Shown here in pieces: positions 26,364 to 35,544 of a stretch of DNA of 64,000 nt. The notes under the pieces were generated by a model. It did no database searches, was not told where the DNA came from, and was given only the letters and a program-made list of their open reading frames with translations. Location: NCBI GenBank assembly GCA_900545865.1, contig URAN01000008.1:9447-73446 (forward strand), in the 5' to 3' direction. Both the position numbers and the translations under genes were made by a program. Numbering within the stretch: position 1 is the stretch's first letter; each line of letters begins with the position of its first letter. Origin of the DNA: an uncultured Eubacteriales bacterium. GTDB lineage: Bacteria > Bacillota > Clostridia > Monoglobales > Monoglobaceae.

Positions 26364-28565
26364 ATGATTGACAATGAAAAAACAGAATACAATCTTGATA
26401 CTTTAATCAAAAAGTTTGAGGCGTATCACAATGTGCCGAACGATGTTGAGCTTATCCGAAAGGCGTATGCCTATGCGGCGGAAAAGCACAAAACCCAGGT
26501 GCGCAAGTCGGGCGAGCCGTATATCACGCATCCTTTGCGTGTGGCGTGCACCATTGCGGATTTGGGACTTGACGCCCAATCGGTATGCGCCGCGCTTTTG
26601 CATGATGTGATAGAGGACACCGACAGCACCTATGACGAGGTGGCGGAACTGTTCGGCGAAACCGTTGCAATGCTTGTTGACGGCGTTACCAAACTCGGCA
26701 AGATTCCCACTACGTCAAAGGAGGAACAGCAGATTGAGAACCTGCGCAAGATGTTCTTTGCGATGGCAAAGGATGTGCGTGTAATTGTCATTAAGCTTGC
26801 CGACAGACTGCATAATATGCAGACATTAAAATATATGCCCGAGAATAAACAGAGGTATATCGCACGCGAAACGCTTGAAGTCTATGCGCCGCTTGCGCAT
26901 CGTCTCGGTATGTCAAAGATAAAGTGGGAATTAGAGGACACCGCTCTTAGATATATCGACCCTGTGGGGTATTATGAAATCGTGGATAAGATTGCGCAAA
27001 AGCGCAGCGAACGCGAAAAATTCATTGGAAAAATTATCGAAATTCTTAAAGATAAGCTGACAAAGGTTTTGGACGAACCGCCGATAATAGAGGGGCGCGC
27101 AAAGCATTTTTACAGCATTTATCGAAAGATGTTTATGCAGAACAAGACGATAGACGAGCTTTATGACCTGTTCGCTGTTCGTGTAATCGTGGATACGATC
27201 GCGGAATGTTATGCGGTTTTGGGAACGGTTCACGAACTGTTCAAGCCCGTTCCGGGCAGGTTTAAAGATTATATCGCAATGCCGAAACCGAATATGTATC
27301 AGTCTTTGCATTCAACCCTTATCGGTCCGGGCGGCACACCTTTTGAGATTCAGATTCGTACAAAAGAGATGCATCACACGGCGGAAAACGGTATCGCCGC
27401 GCACTGGAAGTATAAAGAGGGCGTGACGGCATCGAGCGACATGGACAAAAAGCTTGAATGGATAAAACAGCTTTTGGAAATCCAAAAAGAGAACAACGCC
27501 GAGGACTTTATGGAGGCGCTGAAGATAGATATGTTCAGTGACGAAGTATTTGTCTTTTCACCAAAGGGCGACGTTATAAGCCTGCCGATTAACGCAACGC
27601 CGATAGACTTTGCTTATTCGATTCACAGCGCGGTCGGAAATCATATGGTCGGCGCAAAGGTAAACGGAAAGATTGTCACGCTCGATTATACCTTGCAAAA
27701 CGGCGATATAGTCGAGATTATCACTTCAAAGACGAGTAACGGCCCGAATTTGGACTGGATAAAGATTTGTAAGACTTCTCAGGCGAAAAACAAGATAAAT
27801 CAATGGTTTAAAAAGGTCAACAGAGAAGAAAATATCCAAAAAGGCCGTGAAACTCTCGAACACGAATTGAAAAAAAGTTCTCTGCCGCTGACGTTTTTAG
27901 AGGATAAAGAACTTATCTCGTCTTTGGCGAAAAAGTACGGATTTAACAATTCCGAGGACTTGCTCGCCGGGATAGGATACGGAAGCTCGAACGCCGGCAG
28001 ATTTGTGACAAGGTTCAAGACTGAATGCAAAAAGAAGTTTGCCACCGAGGAGAGCCGCACGGCGGCGGAGCTTATTCCCGTCGTTGCAAGACCGAGGGGC
28101 GAAACCAACAACAGCGGCGTAATCGTTCAGGGTATCGACAATTGTCTTATTAGATTTTCGCATTGCTGTAACCCTGTTCCGGGCGATAAGATTGTCGGAT
28201 ATGTTACGCGCGGCAGAGGTGTTGCGATTCACCGTGCCGATTGCATAAATATGTTAAATGCGCTCAATAACAAGCAAGAGAGCGCGAGGTTTATCCCCGT
28301 TAAGTGGGCGGACGATACGGACGCAAGCTTTTTGTCAACCCTCACCGTTACGGCGGGAAATCGTTCGAACTTGCTTTTGGACATTATGGGTGCAATATCC
28401 GAGCTTAAACTTACGGCAACGGGCGTAAACGCGCGAACGGGCAAGAATAACCTTGCTATTATCGAGGTGACAATGGAGATTGCCGATACGGAACAGTTGA
28501 ATAAAATCATAAAGAAGATTAAACAGATTGACGGTGTGCTGTCTATTGTCCGTCGCCGCCAGTAA
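26364..28565 (+). CDS. relA: Bifunctional (p)ppGpp synthetase/hydrolase
   Basis: This 733-residue Rel protein makes and degrades (p)ppGpp. The N-terminal hydrolase domain keeps the HD motif H80-D81 followed by E84-D85 (HDVIEDT), so hydrolysis should work. The synthetase domain contains the LYDLFAVRVIV segment, followed by a TGS domain (VFVFSPKGDVISLP) and a C-terminal ACT domain. ATG 26364 is chosen because AGGAAGTGA lies 8 bases upstream; an in-frame start 8 codons earlier falls inside the terminator. The MBL-fold gene follows 37 bases later, a common gene order. Confidence 0.94.
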   Translation: MIDNEKTEYNLDTLIKKFEAYHNVPNDVELIRKAYAYAAEKHKTQVRKSGEPYITHPLRVACTIADLGLDAQSVCAALLHDVIEDTDSTYDEVAELFGETVAMLVDGVTKLGKIPTTSKEEQQIENLRKMFFAMAKDVRVIVIKLADRLHNMQTLKYMPENKQRYIARETLEVYAPLAHRLGMSKIKWELEDTALRYIDPVGYYEIVDKIAQKRSEREKFIGKIIEILKDKLTKVLDEPPIIEGRAKHFYSIYRKMFMQNKTIDELYDLFAVRVIVDTIAECYAVLGTVHELFKPVPGRFKDYIAMPKPNMYQSLHSTLIGPGGTPFEIQIRTKEMHHTAENGIAAHWKYKEGVTASSDMDKKLEWIKQLLEIQKENNAEDFMEALKIDMFSDEVFVFSPKGDVISLPINATPIDFAYSIHSAVGNHMVGAKVNGKIVTLDYTLQNGDIVEIITSKTSNGPNLDWIKICKTSQAKNKINQWFKKVNREENIQKGRETLEHELKKSSLPLTFLEDKELISSLAKKYGFNNSEDLLAGIGYGSSNAGRFVTRFKTECKKKFATEESRTAAELIPVVARPRGETNNSGVIVQGIDNCLIRFSHCCNPVPGDKIVGYVTRGRGVAIHRADCINMLNALNNKQESARFIPVKWADDTDASFLSTLTVTAGNRSNLLLDIMGAISELKLTATGVNARTGKNNLAIIEVTMEIADTEQLNKIIKKIKQIDGVLSIVRRRQ

Positions 28566-28602
28566 TTGGATTTATATGAATTTTTGTATATGAGGTAGAA
28601 AT

Positions 28603-29247
28603 ATGAATGATACGTTGAATAAAAGTATGAAACTGTATTCGCTTGTTTTGGGTCAGCTCGGAACGAACTGTTACATCTGGGCGGACGAAGAAACAAAAAA
28701 TTCAATCGTGATTGACGCGCCCGATTGTGCGGACAAGATAATTGAGTTTGCCGATGGAAAGGGCCTTAAAATCACCGATATAATATTGACTCACGGGCAT
28801 TTTGACCATATGCTTGCACTTGCCGAACTTAAAGCGGCAACAGGTGCAAGGCTGTCGATATTTGAAAAGACGGAAAGGTTTTTAGAGGACAGAGTTTTGA
28901 ATTTATGTCACTATATGGGCATAGAGCTTTCGCCGACAAAGGCTGATAATATACTATATGACGGGGATATAATCAACTTTGGCGAGAATAGGATAAAGGT
29001 TATTGCAACACCGGGGCATACAGAGGATTGCATTTGTCTCTTGTGCGGAAAAACGCTGATAAGCGGCGATACGCTTTTCAGATTGAGCGTAGGCAGGTGG
29101 GATCACCCGACCGGAAATATGAAAGAGGAAATCGAGTCGATACAAAACAGACTTATGACGCTTGACGATGACGTTTCGGTATATCCCGGTCACGGTGAGC
29201 CGACAACAATCGGCGATGAGCGCAGAGGAAACCCGTACATCGGATAA
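28603..29247 (+). CDS. MBL-fold metallo-hydrolase, glyoxalase II-like
   Basis: This 214-residue beta-lactamase-fold hydrolase has the dinuclear metal motif H64-x-H66-x-D68-H69 (THGHFDH), a GHTEDC histidine and GDTLF, plus a final GHGEPT. Such YcbL/glyoxalase-II-like enzymes hydrolyse thioesters. ATG 28603 is used with TGAGGTAG upstream; an internal ATG at 28627 is possible. It sits between relA and hemZ with short gaps, so all three may be cotranscribed. The substrate is not known. Confidence 0.85.
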   Translation: MNDTLNKSMKLYSLVLGQLGTNCYIWADEETKNSIVIDAPDCADKIIEFADGKGLKITDIILTHGHFDHMLALAELKAATGARLSIFEKTERFLEDRVLNLCHYMGIELSPTKADNILYDGDIINFGENRIKVIATPGHTEDCICLLCGKTLISGDTLFRLSVGRWDHPTGNMKEEIESIQNRLMTLDDDVSVYPGHGEPTTIGDERRGNPYIG

Positions 29248-29260
29248 AAGAGAGAAAGAT

Positions 29261-30448
29261 ATGAAAGATAACAATAACTTACCATGGGGTGTTCTCACGG
29301 GAATACGCCCGTCTAAAATTGCGGCAAAGCTGATTCTCGGAGGAATGTCGGAACGTGATGCGGCGCAATACTTTGTCGATAATTATAATGCTTCGCCGTC
29401 AAAAGGCGCGCTTGCGGCAGAGGTTGCGGCGGTCGAAATTCCGATTATCGAAAATATGATGTCCGATGGCGTGAGTATCTATATCGGAATCCCGTTTTGT
29501 CCGACAAGATGTTTGTATTGTTCGTTCGTGACGTGCGGTACAAGACAGGCGGCGCGGCTTTCCGATAAATATTGCGAAATGTTAAAGCGCGAAATATCAT
29601 ACACCGCTGAGATAATACGGCATAACAATAACAAAATCGAAACCGTATACATAGGCGGCGGTACGCCGACAACGCTTTCGGCGGATAAACTCGATGAGCT
29701 GCTTGTGCATATTTACCGCGAATTTGATATGTCGCATTGCCGGGAATTCACGGTTGAGGCAGGCAGACCCGACACAGTTGACAGAGATAAGCTTGAAACG
29801 CTCAAAAAGCATAAGGTGGACAGGATAAGCATAAATCCTCAGACAATGAATAGCGAAACGCTGAAACTAATCGGCAGAAATCATACGCCGAAACAGATAA
29901 TCGATGCGGTTGCGCTTGCACGCAGCTGTGGGTTTGATAATATAAATATGGATGTAATCGCAGGGCTTCCGGGCGAGAGTCTTGATATGTTCAAATATAC
30001 ACTGGACGAAGTGGAACGGCTTATGCCCGAGGACACAACTGTACACGTTATGAGCATAAAGCGTTCGTCACGGCTGCATGAATATTTGAGCGACTATGAT
30101 TTGACCGACGGTGAAACCGCTGCGAGGATGGTCGATTATGCGTATGATTATATCAAGTCTTGCGGAAAGCGGCCGTATTATATGTACCGCCAAAAAAATC
30201 AGCTCGGAAATCTCGAAAACGTTGCGTATGCAAAACCCGGACACGAGAGCCTTTATAACATCTATATAATGGAAGAGGTTCAATCGATAATTTCGCTCGG
30301 CTGCGGCGGCGTTACAAAGGTTGTTGACCGCAACACAAACCGAATCGAGAGAATTTTTAACGTCAAAGAACCAAAGGATTATATTGAGCGCATCGATGAG
30401 ATGCTTGCGCGGAAAGATGTTTTAAGGGATTGGAAGATATTTGATTAA
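29261..30448 (+). CDS. hemZ: HemZ-like radical SAM coproporphyrinogen dehydrogenase
   Basis: This 395-residue radical SAM protein has the [4Fe-4S] ligands C80, C84 and C87 (CPTRCLYC). LPWGVLTGIRPSKIAA near the start and the GGGTPT segment are typical of HemZ. ATG 29261 follows AGAGAGAAAG. Longer HemZ proteins carry roughly 100 further N-terminal residues that are missing here, so this is a short form. The HemW/HemZ group includes true coproporphyrinogen III oxidases and haem chaperones, so enzymatic function is not certain; no other haem genes are in the window. Confidence 0.8.
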   Translation: MKDNNNLPWGVLTGIRPSKIAAKLILGGMSERDAAQYFVDNYNASPSKGALAAEVAAVEIPIIENMMSDGVSIYIGIPFCPTRCLYCSFVTCGTRQAARLSDKYCEMLKREISYTAEIIRHNNNKIETVYIGGGTPTTLSADKLDELLVHIYREFDMSHCREFTVEAGRPDTVDRDKLETLKKHKVDRISINPQTMNSETLKLIGRNHTPKQIIDAVALARSCGFDNINMDVIAGLPGESLDMFKYTLDEVERLMPEDTTVHVMSIKRSSRLHEYLSDYDLTDGETAARMVDYAYDYIKSCGKRPYYMYRQKNQLGNLENVAYAKPGHESLYNIYIMEEVQSIISLGCGGVTKVVDRNTNRIERIFNVKEPKDYIERIDEMLARKDVLRDWKIFD

Positions 30449-30600
30449 GTAAACCCGATAGGGCGAAAATATTGTGAAAATTGAATATATGCCCGAAATT
30501 TATATTTGTTTTGTGCAAGTATCGGTTTGTTTTGTGCATTGAAAAATTAAAAAATCGGTATATAATATGATGTGTTCAAAAAATTAAGGAGAGACAGAAA

Positions 30601-31134
30601 ATGAGTACAACACAGATTGCGGCACAGGTTTTGGGCGCAATAGGAATTTTAATTTATGTGATTATGTATCACAGCAAGGACGTGAACAACGTCCTGCATA
30701 AAAAGTTTTGGATGGATATTGTTTGGGCATTGCATTATTTTTTAATCGGCGGATATACGGGGTGTATAACCAATGTAATATGCTGTGCAAGAGAAGCCGT
30801 TTTTATGAACAACGATAAAAAGATTTTCAAAAGCCGACTTTGGCTTATCTTGTTTTTGATTATAAACTGGGTATCGGCGGCGCTTGTGTGGAAGGGCTTA
30901 TATTGCTTTCTCCCGGCGTTGGTCTCAACGCTCGGTACGTTTTCTTTCTGGCAAAAGAATATGACGGTTGCGAGGGTTATTGCACTTGTCAACAACGTGC
31001 TTATGTTTACGTATGACGTGTATGTTCTGTCATATATGGGTATGATAGGCGAGGCATTGGTGTTCTTATCGGTAATATCGGCGCTGTTGATTCAAAGATA
31101 CAACATAAAATTCACATTCTTAAAAAGAGCATAA
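30601..31134 (+). CDS. YgjV-family inner membrane protein
   Basis: This 177-residue protein has about six hydrophobic helices and matches the YgjV/Imp family, with QVLGAIGILIYV at the start, then WALHYFLIGGYTG. It should be an integral cytoplasmic membrane protein of unknown function. ATG 30601 follows TTAAGGAGAG. A promoter-like TATAAT lies near 30563, and the gene ends at a GC-rich terminator, so it is probably a single-gene unit. Confidence 0.78.
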   Translation: MSTTQIAAQVLGAIGILIYVIMYHSKDVNNVLHKKFWMDIVWALHYFLIGGYTGCITNVICCAREAVFMNNDKKIFKSRLWLILFLIINWVSAALVWKGLYCFLPALVSTLGTFSFWQKNMTVARVIALVNNVLMFTYDVYVLSYMGMIGEALVFLSVISALLIQRYNIKFTFLKRA

Positions 31135-31143
31135 ATTAAAACG

Positions 31144-31171
31144 GCGGCAAGACCAAATTCGGTCTTGCCGC
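31144..31171 (+). terminator. Terminator after the ygjV-like gene
   Basis: An 11-bp perfect stem GCGGCAAGACC/GGTCTTGCCGC with a six-base loop and T residues. Confidence 0.8.
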
Positions 31172-31178
31172 TTGATTT

Positions 31179-31567
31179 TTATATGATACCTTTCTTTTTG
31201 AGTTCGTTTATAAGTGAGTTTAGCCGAAAGAGAGTAACCCGAACCCGCCTGAAAAGGCATAATTTCGGCATCTTTTGGCTTGTCATCTTTGCAAGGCGTC
31301 AGCCTTACTGCATCTTCCGCACCAAAATCTGCTCAAAATTCTATCTTTTTCAGGTCGTAGAATTTTGAGAGAGCGGATTTTTGGTTGCGCAAGGCAAAAA
31401 CGCAGGTAATCCTGTCGGATTGCCGAGTATTTTAACACAGCGAAAGCGGAAATCAGCCTCTCAAAATCGGGGTTCGGATTATTCTCTTTCGGCTATGTAA
31501 AAGTCAAATCCCATGTCATTCGGATGCAGATATGAATCGCGGTAGTATTTTTTATCTCTGTCAACAA
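31179..31567 (-). pseudogene. 3' remnant of an SGNH/GDSL hydrolase gene, split by a MITE
   Basis: On the minus strand a fragment reading DRDKKYYRDSYLHPNDMGFDFYI is interrupted, and NSLINELKKKGII followed by TAA continues on the other side of a 271-bp insertion. The LHPND-x-GF motif carries the catalytic Asp/His region of SGNH (GDSL) hydrolases. Removing the insert with one TA restores the frame exactly. Upstream the fragment runs into the end of the YitT gene and a stop codon, so everything before the last 36 or so codons has been lost. Confidence 0.7.
31223..31493. mobile_element. MITE with ~25-bp terminal inverted repeats and TA target duplication
   Basis: The left end GCCGAAAGAGAGTAACCCG (31223 on) and the reverse complement of the right end GCCGAAAGAGAATAATCCG differ at two positions over about 24 bases. 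Both sides are flanked by TA (31221-31222 and 31494-31495), the pattern of Tc1/mariner/IS630-type elements. The interior is an extended palindrome, including CTCAAAATTCTA (31332-31343) with TAGAATTTTGAG (31358-31369). There is no transposase, so movement would depend on an enzyme elsewhere. Confidence 0.75.
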
Positions 31568-32421
31568 TTTATATCGATTGCCTTAAACCCTTCGCCGAGA
31601 ACCTCGTGAACGTTGTTTATGATAACAAATGCGTTCTTGTCAATCTCTTTTATCATTGTTATGTAAACAGGCAGTTCTTTGGGTGTTATTACGCACAAAA
31701 GCATAAGGGATTCACGGTTTGAATACATACCTAAGCTGTGTATTCCCGTGACGCCGCGCTCGAACTTTTGCAATATATGCTCGGATATTTCTTTGATATT
31801 CTCAGAGAATATCAAAATCATTTTTGCGCTTTCGCCGAACGTCATAATTTTATCTATTATTATTGATGAAACAAATAAAGCCGTAATCGAATAGAATGTC
31901 ACGGAAAAACTTTTGAATATTATTCCCGAAATAATAACGATAAAACAATCTATGAACATTATCAGCTTTGCAAGCGAAATATGAGGCAGAAATTTTTTCA
32001 GAATCAACCCTGCAAAATCACTTCCGCCGGTCGATGCCCCGACTTTAACAATCATTCCCACGCCCGCGCCCATCAGTATTCCGCCGCACATAACGGCAAT
32101 AATTTCATTTTCGTAATATGGCGGAATATAACTTGTAAGCTCCAAGCATACCGAAAGCATTATTATTCCGAATGCTGTTTGGAACACGGCGTATCTGCCG
32201 AGAGTCTTATATCCGAAAACAAACAATATTGCGTTAAAAAACAGGTTTGTTATTGACATCCGTATATTGAATAAATGCAACAGAATTGTTCCTATGGTAG
32301 AGATTCCTCCGGCAGATATTTTGTTCGGGGTAAGGAATACATTTATCGAAACAGCAAGCAAAACACACCCCGTTATTATAAATATAGAGTCCCAAATTAT
32401 CTTTTTGTGATTTATATGCAT
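31561..32421 (-). CDS. YitT family membrane protein
   Basis: This 286-residue protein has five or six transmembrane helices (about 10-200) followed by a cytoplasmic DUF2179 domain. GGISTIGTILLH near 36 and GASTGGSDFAGLI near 126 are family signatures. Some YitT proteins influence lipoteichoic acid or spore traits, but most are uncharacterised. It starts two bases after the stop of the serine hydrolase gene, so the two are almost certainly cotranscribed. Confidence 0.85.
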   Translation of the reverse strand: MHINHKKIIWDSIFIITGCVLLAVSINVFLTPNKISAGGISTIGTILLHLFNIRMSITNLFFNAILFVFGYKTLGRYAVFQTAFGIIMLSVCLELTSYIPPYYENEIIAVMCGGILMGAGVGMIVKVGASTGGSDFAGLILKKFLPHISLAKLIMFIDCFIVIISGIIFKSFSVTFYSITALFVSSIIIDKIMTFGESAKMILIFSENIKEISEHILQKFERGVTGIHSLGMYSNRESLMLLCVITPKELPVYITMIKEIDKNAFVIINNVHEVLGEGFKAIDINC

Positions 32422-32423
32422 AC

Positions 32424-33473
32424 TTAAATCAACCCCGACTCCGACAAATCATCGAATATTGCATTGTGTATATCGGCACGCATTTCACAGATTTTGTTAT
32501 AATCATAACCTTTAAAGTCGTTTTTCTTGTTTAAGCATCTTGTCGCATTTGTGAGGATGATTACATACATACCTTTCTCGCGGCTGAAAAACAGTGATGT
32601 GCCTGTGTGACCGCAATGTCCGAAGCTGCCGATTGGGAACAGCTTTCCCGTTTGAGGATATTTTCCGTCAACGATAAGCCAACCTAATCCCCAACCTTCA
32701 CCAAAGTCTTTGATATAGTTTTGTTCGGCGAGGTCAAAAACCTTTTCGGGGTATAAAGCTTCGCTTTTATTCATAATTGCTTTTGCATATTTATTTATGT
32801 CATTGAGAGTAAAAAACTGACCGCCAGAACCTGCGCTTGTCCTTAATACGCGAATATTTTCATCATCCCAGGGATGTGAAAGACCGTCAAGAGTTTCTGT
32901 TCGATAGCATATTGCGGCGTTCGGCTCGTTAATCTCAATATTAAACTTGCTTCGTGTATATCCGAGAGGAGTTTTTATTTTTTCATCAAAAACCTCTTCC
33001 AAAGTTTTTCCGTATATCTTCTCTATGATATAACCGAGCAAAATCATTCCGTTGCACGAATATTCCTGTGACTTTCCGGGTTCAAAGGCGAGCGAAGTAT
33101 GTAATATAAAATTAGCGACCTTATCATTGCCTTTGTCCGCAATTTCCTGCGGAATATCATATCTGCGTATTCCCGAGGTGTGCGTCAAAAGCTGTTTTAT
33201 TGTTATAAAAGCCTTATCTTTGGGAGTATTATCAAAAAAATGTGCCAGCGTATCATCGAGTGAGAGTTTATTTTCGCCGATAGCTTTTAAAATCAGCGGC
33301 GATGTAACAAGTACTTTTCCCATACTTGCTATATCAAAGTATGTATCGGCGTTTACGTTCGGAGAGTGAATAAATCTTTCATAACCTTTTGCATATACAA
33401 ACACGCAGTATGAGTCAAAGTCGTTGTCGGCAAATTTTTGATTTAACAGTTTTTCAGTATTTTTAAAATTCAT
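32424..33473 (-). CDS. Serine hydrolase, class C beta-lactamase family
   Basis: This 349-residue penicillin-binding-protein-like hydrolase has the catalytic S50-x-x-K53 (SMGK), a YSCNG segment in the YxN position (Cys in place of Asn, seen in some family members) and an HCGHTGTS segment in the KTG-like position. No signal peptide is visible, so it may be cytoplasmic. Likely activities are esterase, peptidase or peptidoglycan-related; true beta-lactam resistance is unlikely from the sequence. The start ATG 33473 has AGGAG upstream on the minus strand. It is divergent from an AraC regulator that may control it. Confidence 0.82.
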   Translation of the reverse strand: MNFKNTEKLLNQKFADNDFDSYCVFVYAKGYERFIHSPNVNADTYFDIASMGKVLVTSPLILKAIGENKLSLDDTLAHFFDNTPKDKAFITIKQLLTHTSGIRRYDIPQEIADKGNDKVANFILHTSLAFEPGKSQEYSCNGMILLGYIIEKIYGKTLEEVFDEKIKTPLGYTRSKFNIEINEPNAAICYRTETLDGLSHPWDDENIRVLRTSAGSGGQFFTLNDINKYAKAIMNKSEALYPEKVFDLAEQNYIKDFGEGWGLGWLIVDGKYPQTGKLFPIGSFGHCGHTGTSLFFSREKGMYVIILTNATRCLNKKNDFKGYDYNKICEMRADIHNAIFDDLSESGLI

Positions 33474-33576
33474 TTTCTATTATCTCCTTTTATGTTTATA
33501 CTCATATTATATTCTGAATTCTTAAATATTTCAATATAAAAATTCAGTTCATTAGCACAAAACTGTTCATTTCTTA

Positions 33577-33605
33577 TTGACATAACAAATTGAAAATATT
33601 ATAAT
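33577..33605 (+). promoter_or_regulatory. Promoter of the AraC-family gene
   Basis: TTGACA (33577-33582) and TATAAT (33600-33605) with a 17-base spacer, in the divergent gap shared with the serine hydrolase operon. Confidence 0.65.
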
Positions 33606-33642
33606 TATATAGAAATCTTAGAATCGGAACGGTGATTATAAT

Positions 33643-34446
33643 ATGGAAACAATGCTTAATAAATTTGAGTGGAACGCGGTTGAAATAAAAGATGTTTTTA
33701 GGGTAAACAGCGGTGTAGCCGGAACAAAAATCAATGACGGCGGTAACACGTTTGTGTACCAGATTGGTTTAAAGCTGAGCGGATATACCGAGATATTTTA
33801 TGACGGAAAGAAAATTGATTTTCGCGAGGGAACTGTTTTATATCTGCCGAAAGAGAGCGACAACAGCATTGATTATCACAAAACGATAATGGAACAGGGC
33901 GAAAGTCTGTGTTTGTTTTTTGACTCGGATAAAAGTTTGCCGCACAAGCCGATTCGGGTAGATTGCGGTGACACCCAAATATCGGAGTTGTTTTTTAAAC
34001 TTCATAAGATATATAACAGGGAGGACAGAGATAAGTTTTATTCAATGAGCATTTTTTATGAAATACTTTCGATGCTTGATAACACGCTTATGCGCAAATC
34101 TTTTTCAAAATATGACAACATGGATAAGCTTGCTCGGTATATGAAAGAGCATTGTACGGATGAGTATATTGACTTTAACGGACTTGCAAAATCCATGGGT
34201 ATGAGCATCGATTATTTAAGGCATAGGTTTAAAAAAAGGTACGGAGCATCACCGCTCGCATATGTCCACGAACTTAAAATCAACTATATAAAAACGCTGA
34301 TTTGTGAAACGGAGTATTCGTTCGGCAGGATAGCGCAAATGTCGGGATTTTCGGATTTAAATTATTTTTCACGATTTTTCAAAAAGCATACCGGAATGAC
34401 CCCAACAGAGTACCGTTGCAGGTTTGGTATAAGCGCCGTTGTTTAA
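33643..34446 (+). CDS. AraC-family transcriptional regulator
   Basis: This 267-residue regulator has an N-terminal cupin-like sensing domain (about 15-120) and a C-terminal double helix-turn-helix (about 165-262, SMGMSIDYLRHRFKKRYG and SGFSDLNYFSRFFKKHTG). ATG 33643 follows GGAACGGTGA. It is transcribed away from the serine hydrolase-YitT pair, which is therefore the most likely target. The ligand is not predictable. Confidence 0.85.
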   Translation: METMLNKFEWNAVEIKDVFRVNSGVAGTKINDGGNTFVYQIGLKLSGYTEIFYDGKKIDFREGTVLYLPKESDNSIDYHKTIMEQGESLCLFFDSDKSLPHKPIRVDCGDTQISELFFKLHKIYNREDRDKFYSMSIFYEILSMLDNTLMRKSFSKYDNMDKLARYMKEHCTDEYIDFNGLAKSMGMSIDYLRHRFKKRYGASPLAYVHELKINYIKTLICETEYSFGRIAQMSGFSDLNYFSRFFKKHTGMTPTEYRCRFGISAVV

Positions 34447-34475
34447 AAAGTTAGGATTTATGAATCTTTTTGGGA

Positions 34476-34504
34476 TTGACAACAGTTTTTAAATGGTGTA
34501 AAAT
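34476..34504 (+). promoter_or_regulatory. Promoter of the RpiR-family gene
   Basis: TTGACA (34476-34481) and TAAAAT (34499-34504) with a 17-base spacer. Confidence 0.6.
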
Positions 34505-34549
34505 ATATATGTAAATTTTAACATAAAATATATACGGCGGAGGATTTGA

Positions 34550-35386
34550 ATGAACAGAACGCTTTTGCAAATAAAGGTTTTATACGAAACGATGGGAAAG
34601 TCGGAAAAGCGTATCGCGGATTGGCTTTTCGAACATTCGGGCGAGATTATACCTCTATCCATAACCGAGCTTGCCGAAAAGAGCAGCAGCAGCGAGGCAA
34701 CCATAGTCAGGTTTGCAAAGCGGCTGGGGTTCTCGGGGTATCAAGAGCTTAAAATTTCTTTTGCACAAGAGAGCGGAAAGAAATTGATTAACGATGACAT
34801 AAGCCGTGATGATACCTGTGCGGATATATTTGAAAAAATCTCGAATGATATATATTGTTCGCTCGAAATGACAAAGAACGCCATAGACCCAAAAAATCTT
34901 GAAAAGGCGGCAAAAGCGATTCTCGGTGCGAACACGATAAGCATTTTCGGGCTGGGAAATTCCGCGGCGGTCGCAACCGATGCGGCGCATAAGTTTTTGC
35001 GCGCAGGGTGCAGAGCAACAGCGTATTCCGACAACCATATGCAGGCAATAGCCGCATCGCACCTGACCGATAAGGATGTTGCGATTGGCATATCTCATTC
35101 GGGTTCGTCAAAGGATATTGTCGATGCGCTCGCCATATCAAAGCGCAACGGCGCAACCACGATTTGTATAACGAATTTCGGAAAATCGCCGATTATAAAA
35201 CAGAGCGGAATTGTTTTGTGTACAAGGTCAAAAGAAACCGAATATTCGATATTGGGCTTGAACTCGCGTATTGCCGCCCTGGCGATAATCGATGCGATTT
35301 ATACATATATTATATGCAAAAGCGGTGACCGCGCCGAGAATGCGGCGCGCCGCGCGGAGAAAGCCTTGCAGAGCAAGAAATATTAA
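34550..35386 (+). CDS. MurR/RpiR-family transcriptional regulator
   Basis: This 278-residue regulator has an N-terminal HTH (about 1-77, SEATIVRFAKRLGFSGYQELK is the diagnostic segment) and a C-terminal SIS sugar-phosphate-binding domain (about 120-250, FGLGNSA, then GISHSGSSKDI). Such proteins sense phosphosugars and regulate sugar or amino-sugar catabolism. ATG 34550 follows GGCGGAGG. The closest sugar genes are the minus-strand operon at 36266-44005, a possible but unproven target. Confidence 0.86.
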   Translation: MNRTLLQIKVLYETMGKSEKRIADWLFEHSGEIIPLSITELAEKSSSSEATIVRFAKRLGFSGYQELKISFAQESGKKLINDDISRDDTCADIFEKISNDIYCSLEMTKNAIDPKNLEKAAKAILGANTISIFGLGNSAAVATDAAHKFLRAGCRATAYSDNHMQAIAASHLTDKDVAIGISHSGSSKDIVDALAISKRNGATTICITNFGKSPIIKQSGIVLCTRSKETEYSILGLNSRIAALAIIDAIYTYIICKSGDRAENAARRAEKALQSKKY

Positions 35387-35485
35387 ATTCGGCGATTTTT
35401 ATGCGAGAATCGGCGAATTGGTATATTTATGTGTATACGGACGGTTTTATAAAGGAAATTTGTATTAATTTGCGATAATTGGCTA

Positions 35486-35514
35486 TTGATTTTTTATTAC
35501 ATTAATGGTATTAT
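35486..35514 (+). promoter_or_regulatory. Promoter of yajC
   Basis: TTGATT (35486-35491) and TATTAT (35509-35514) with a 17-base spacer. Confidence 0.45.
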
Positions 35515-35544
35515 ATATATAACAAGTTATACAGGAGGAAAATC

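Noticed and set aside
31165..31368. A 67-codon plus-strand frame after the ygjV-like gene
   Set aside because: It runs through the terminator and the MITE; the sequence is better explained by the minus-strand SGNH remnant and the element.
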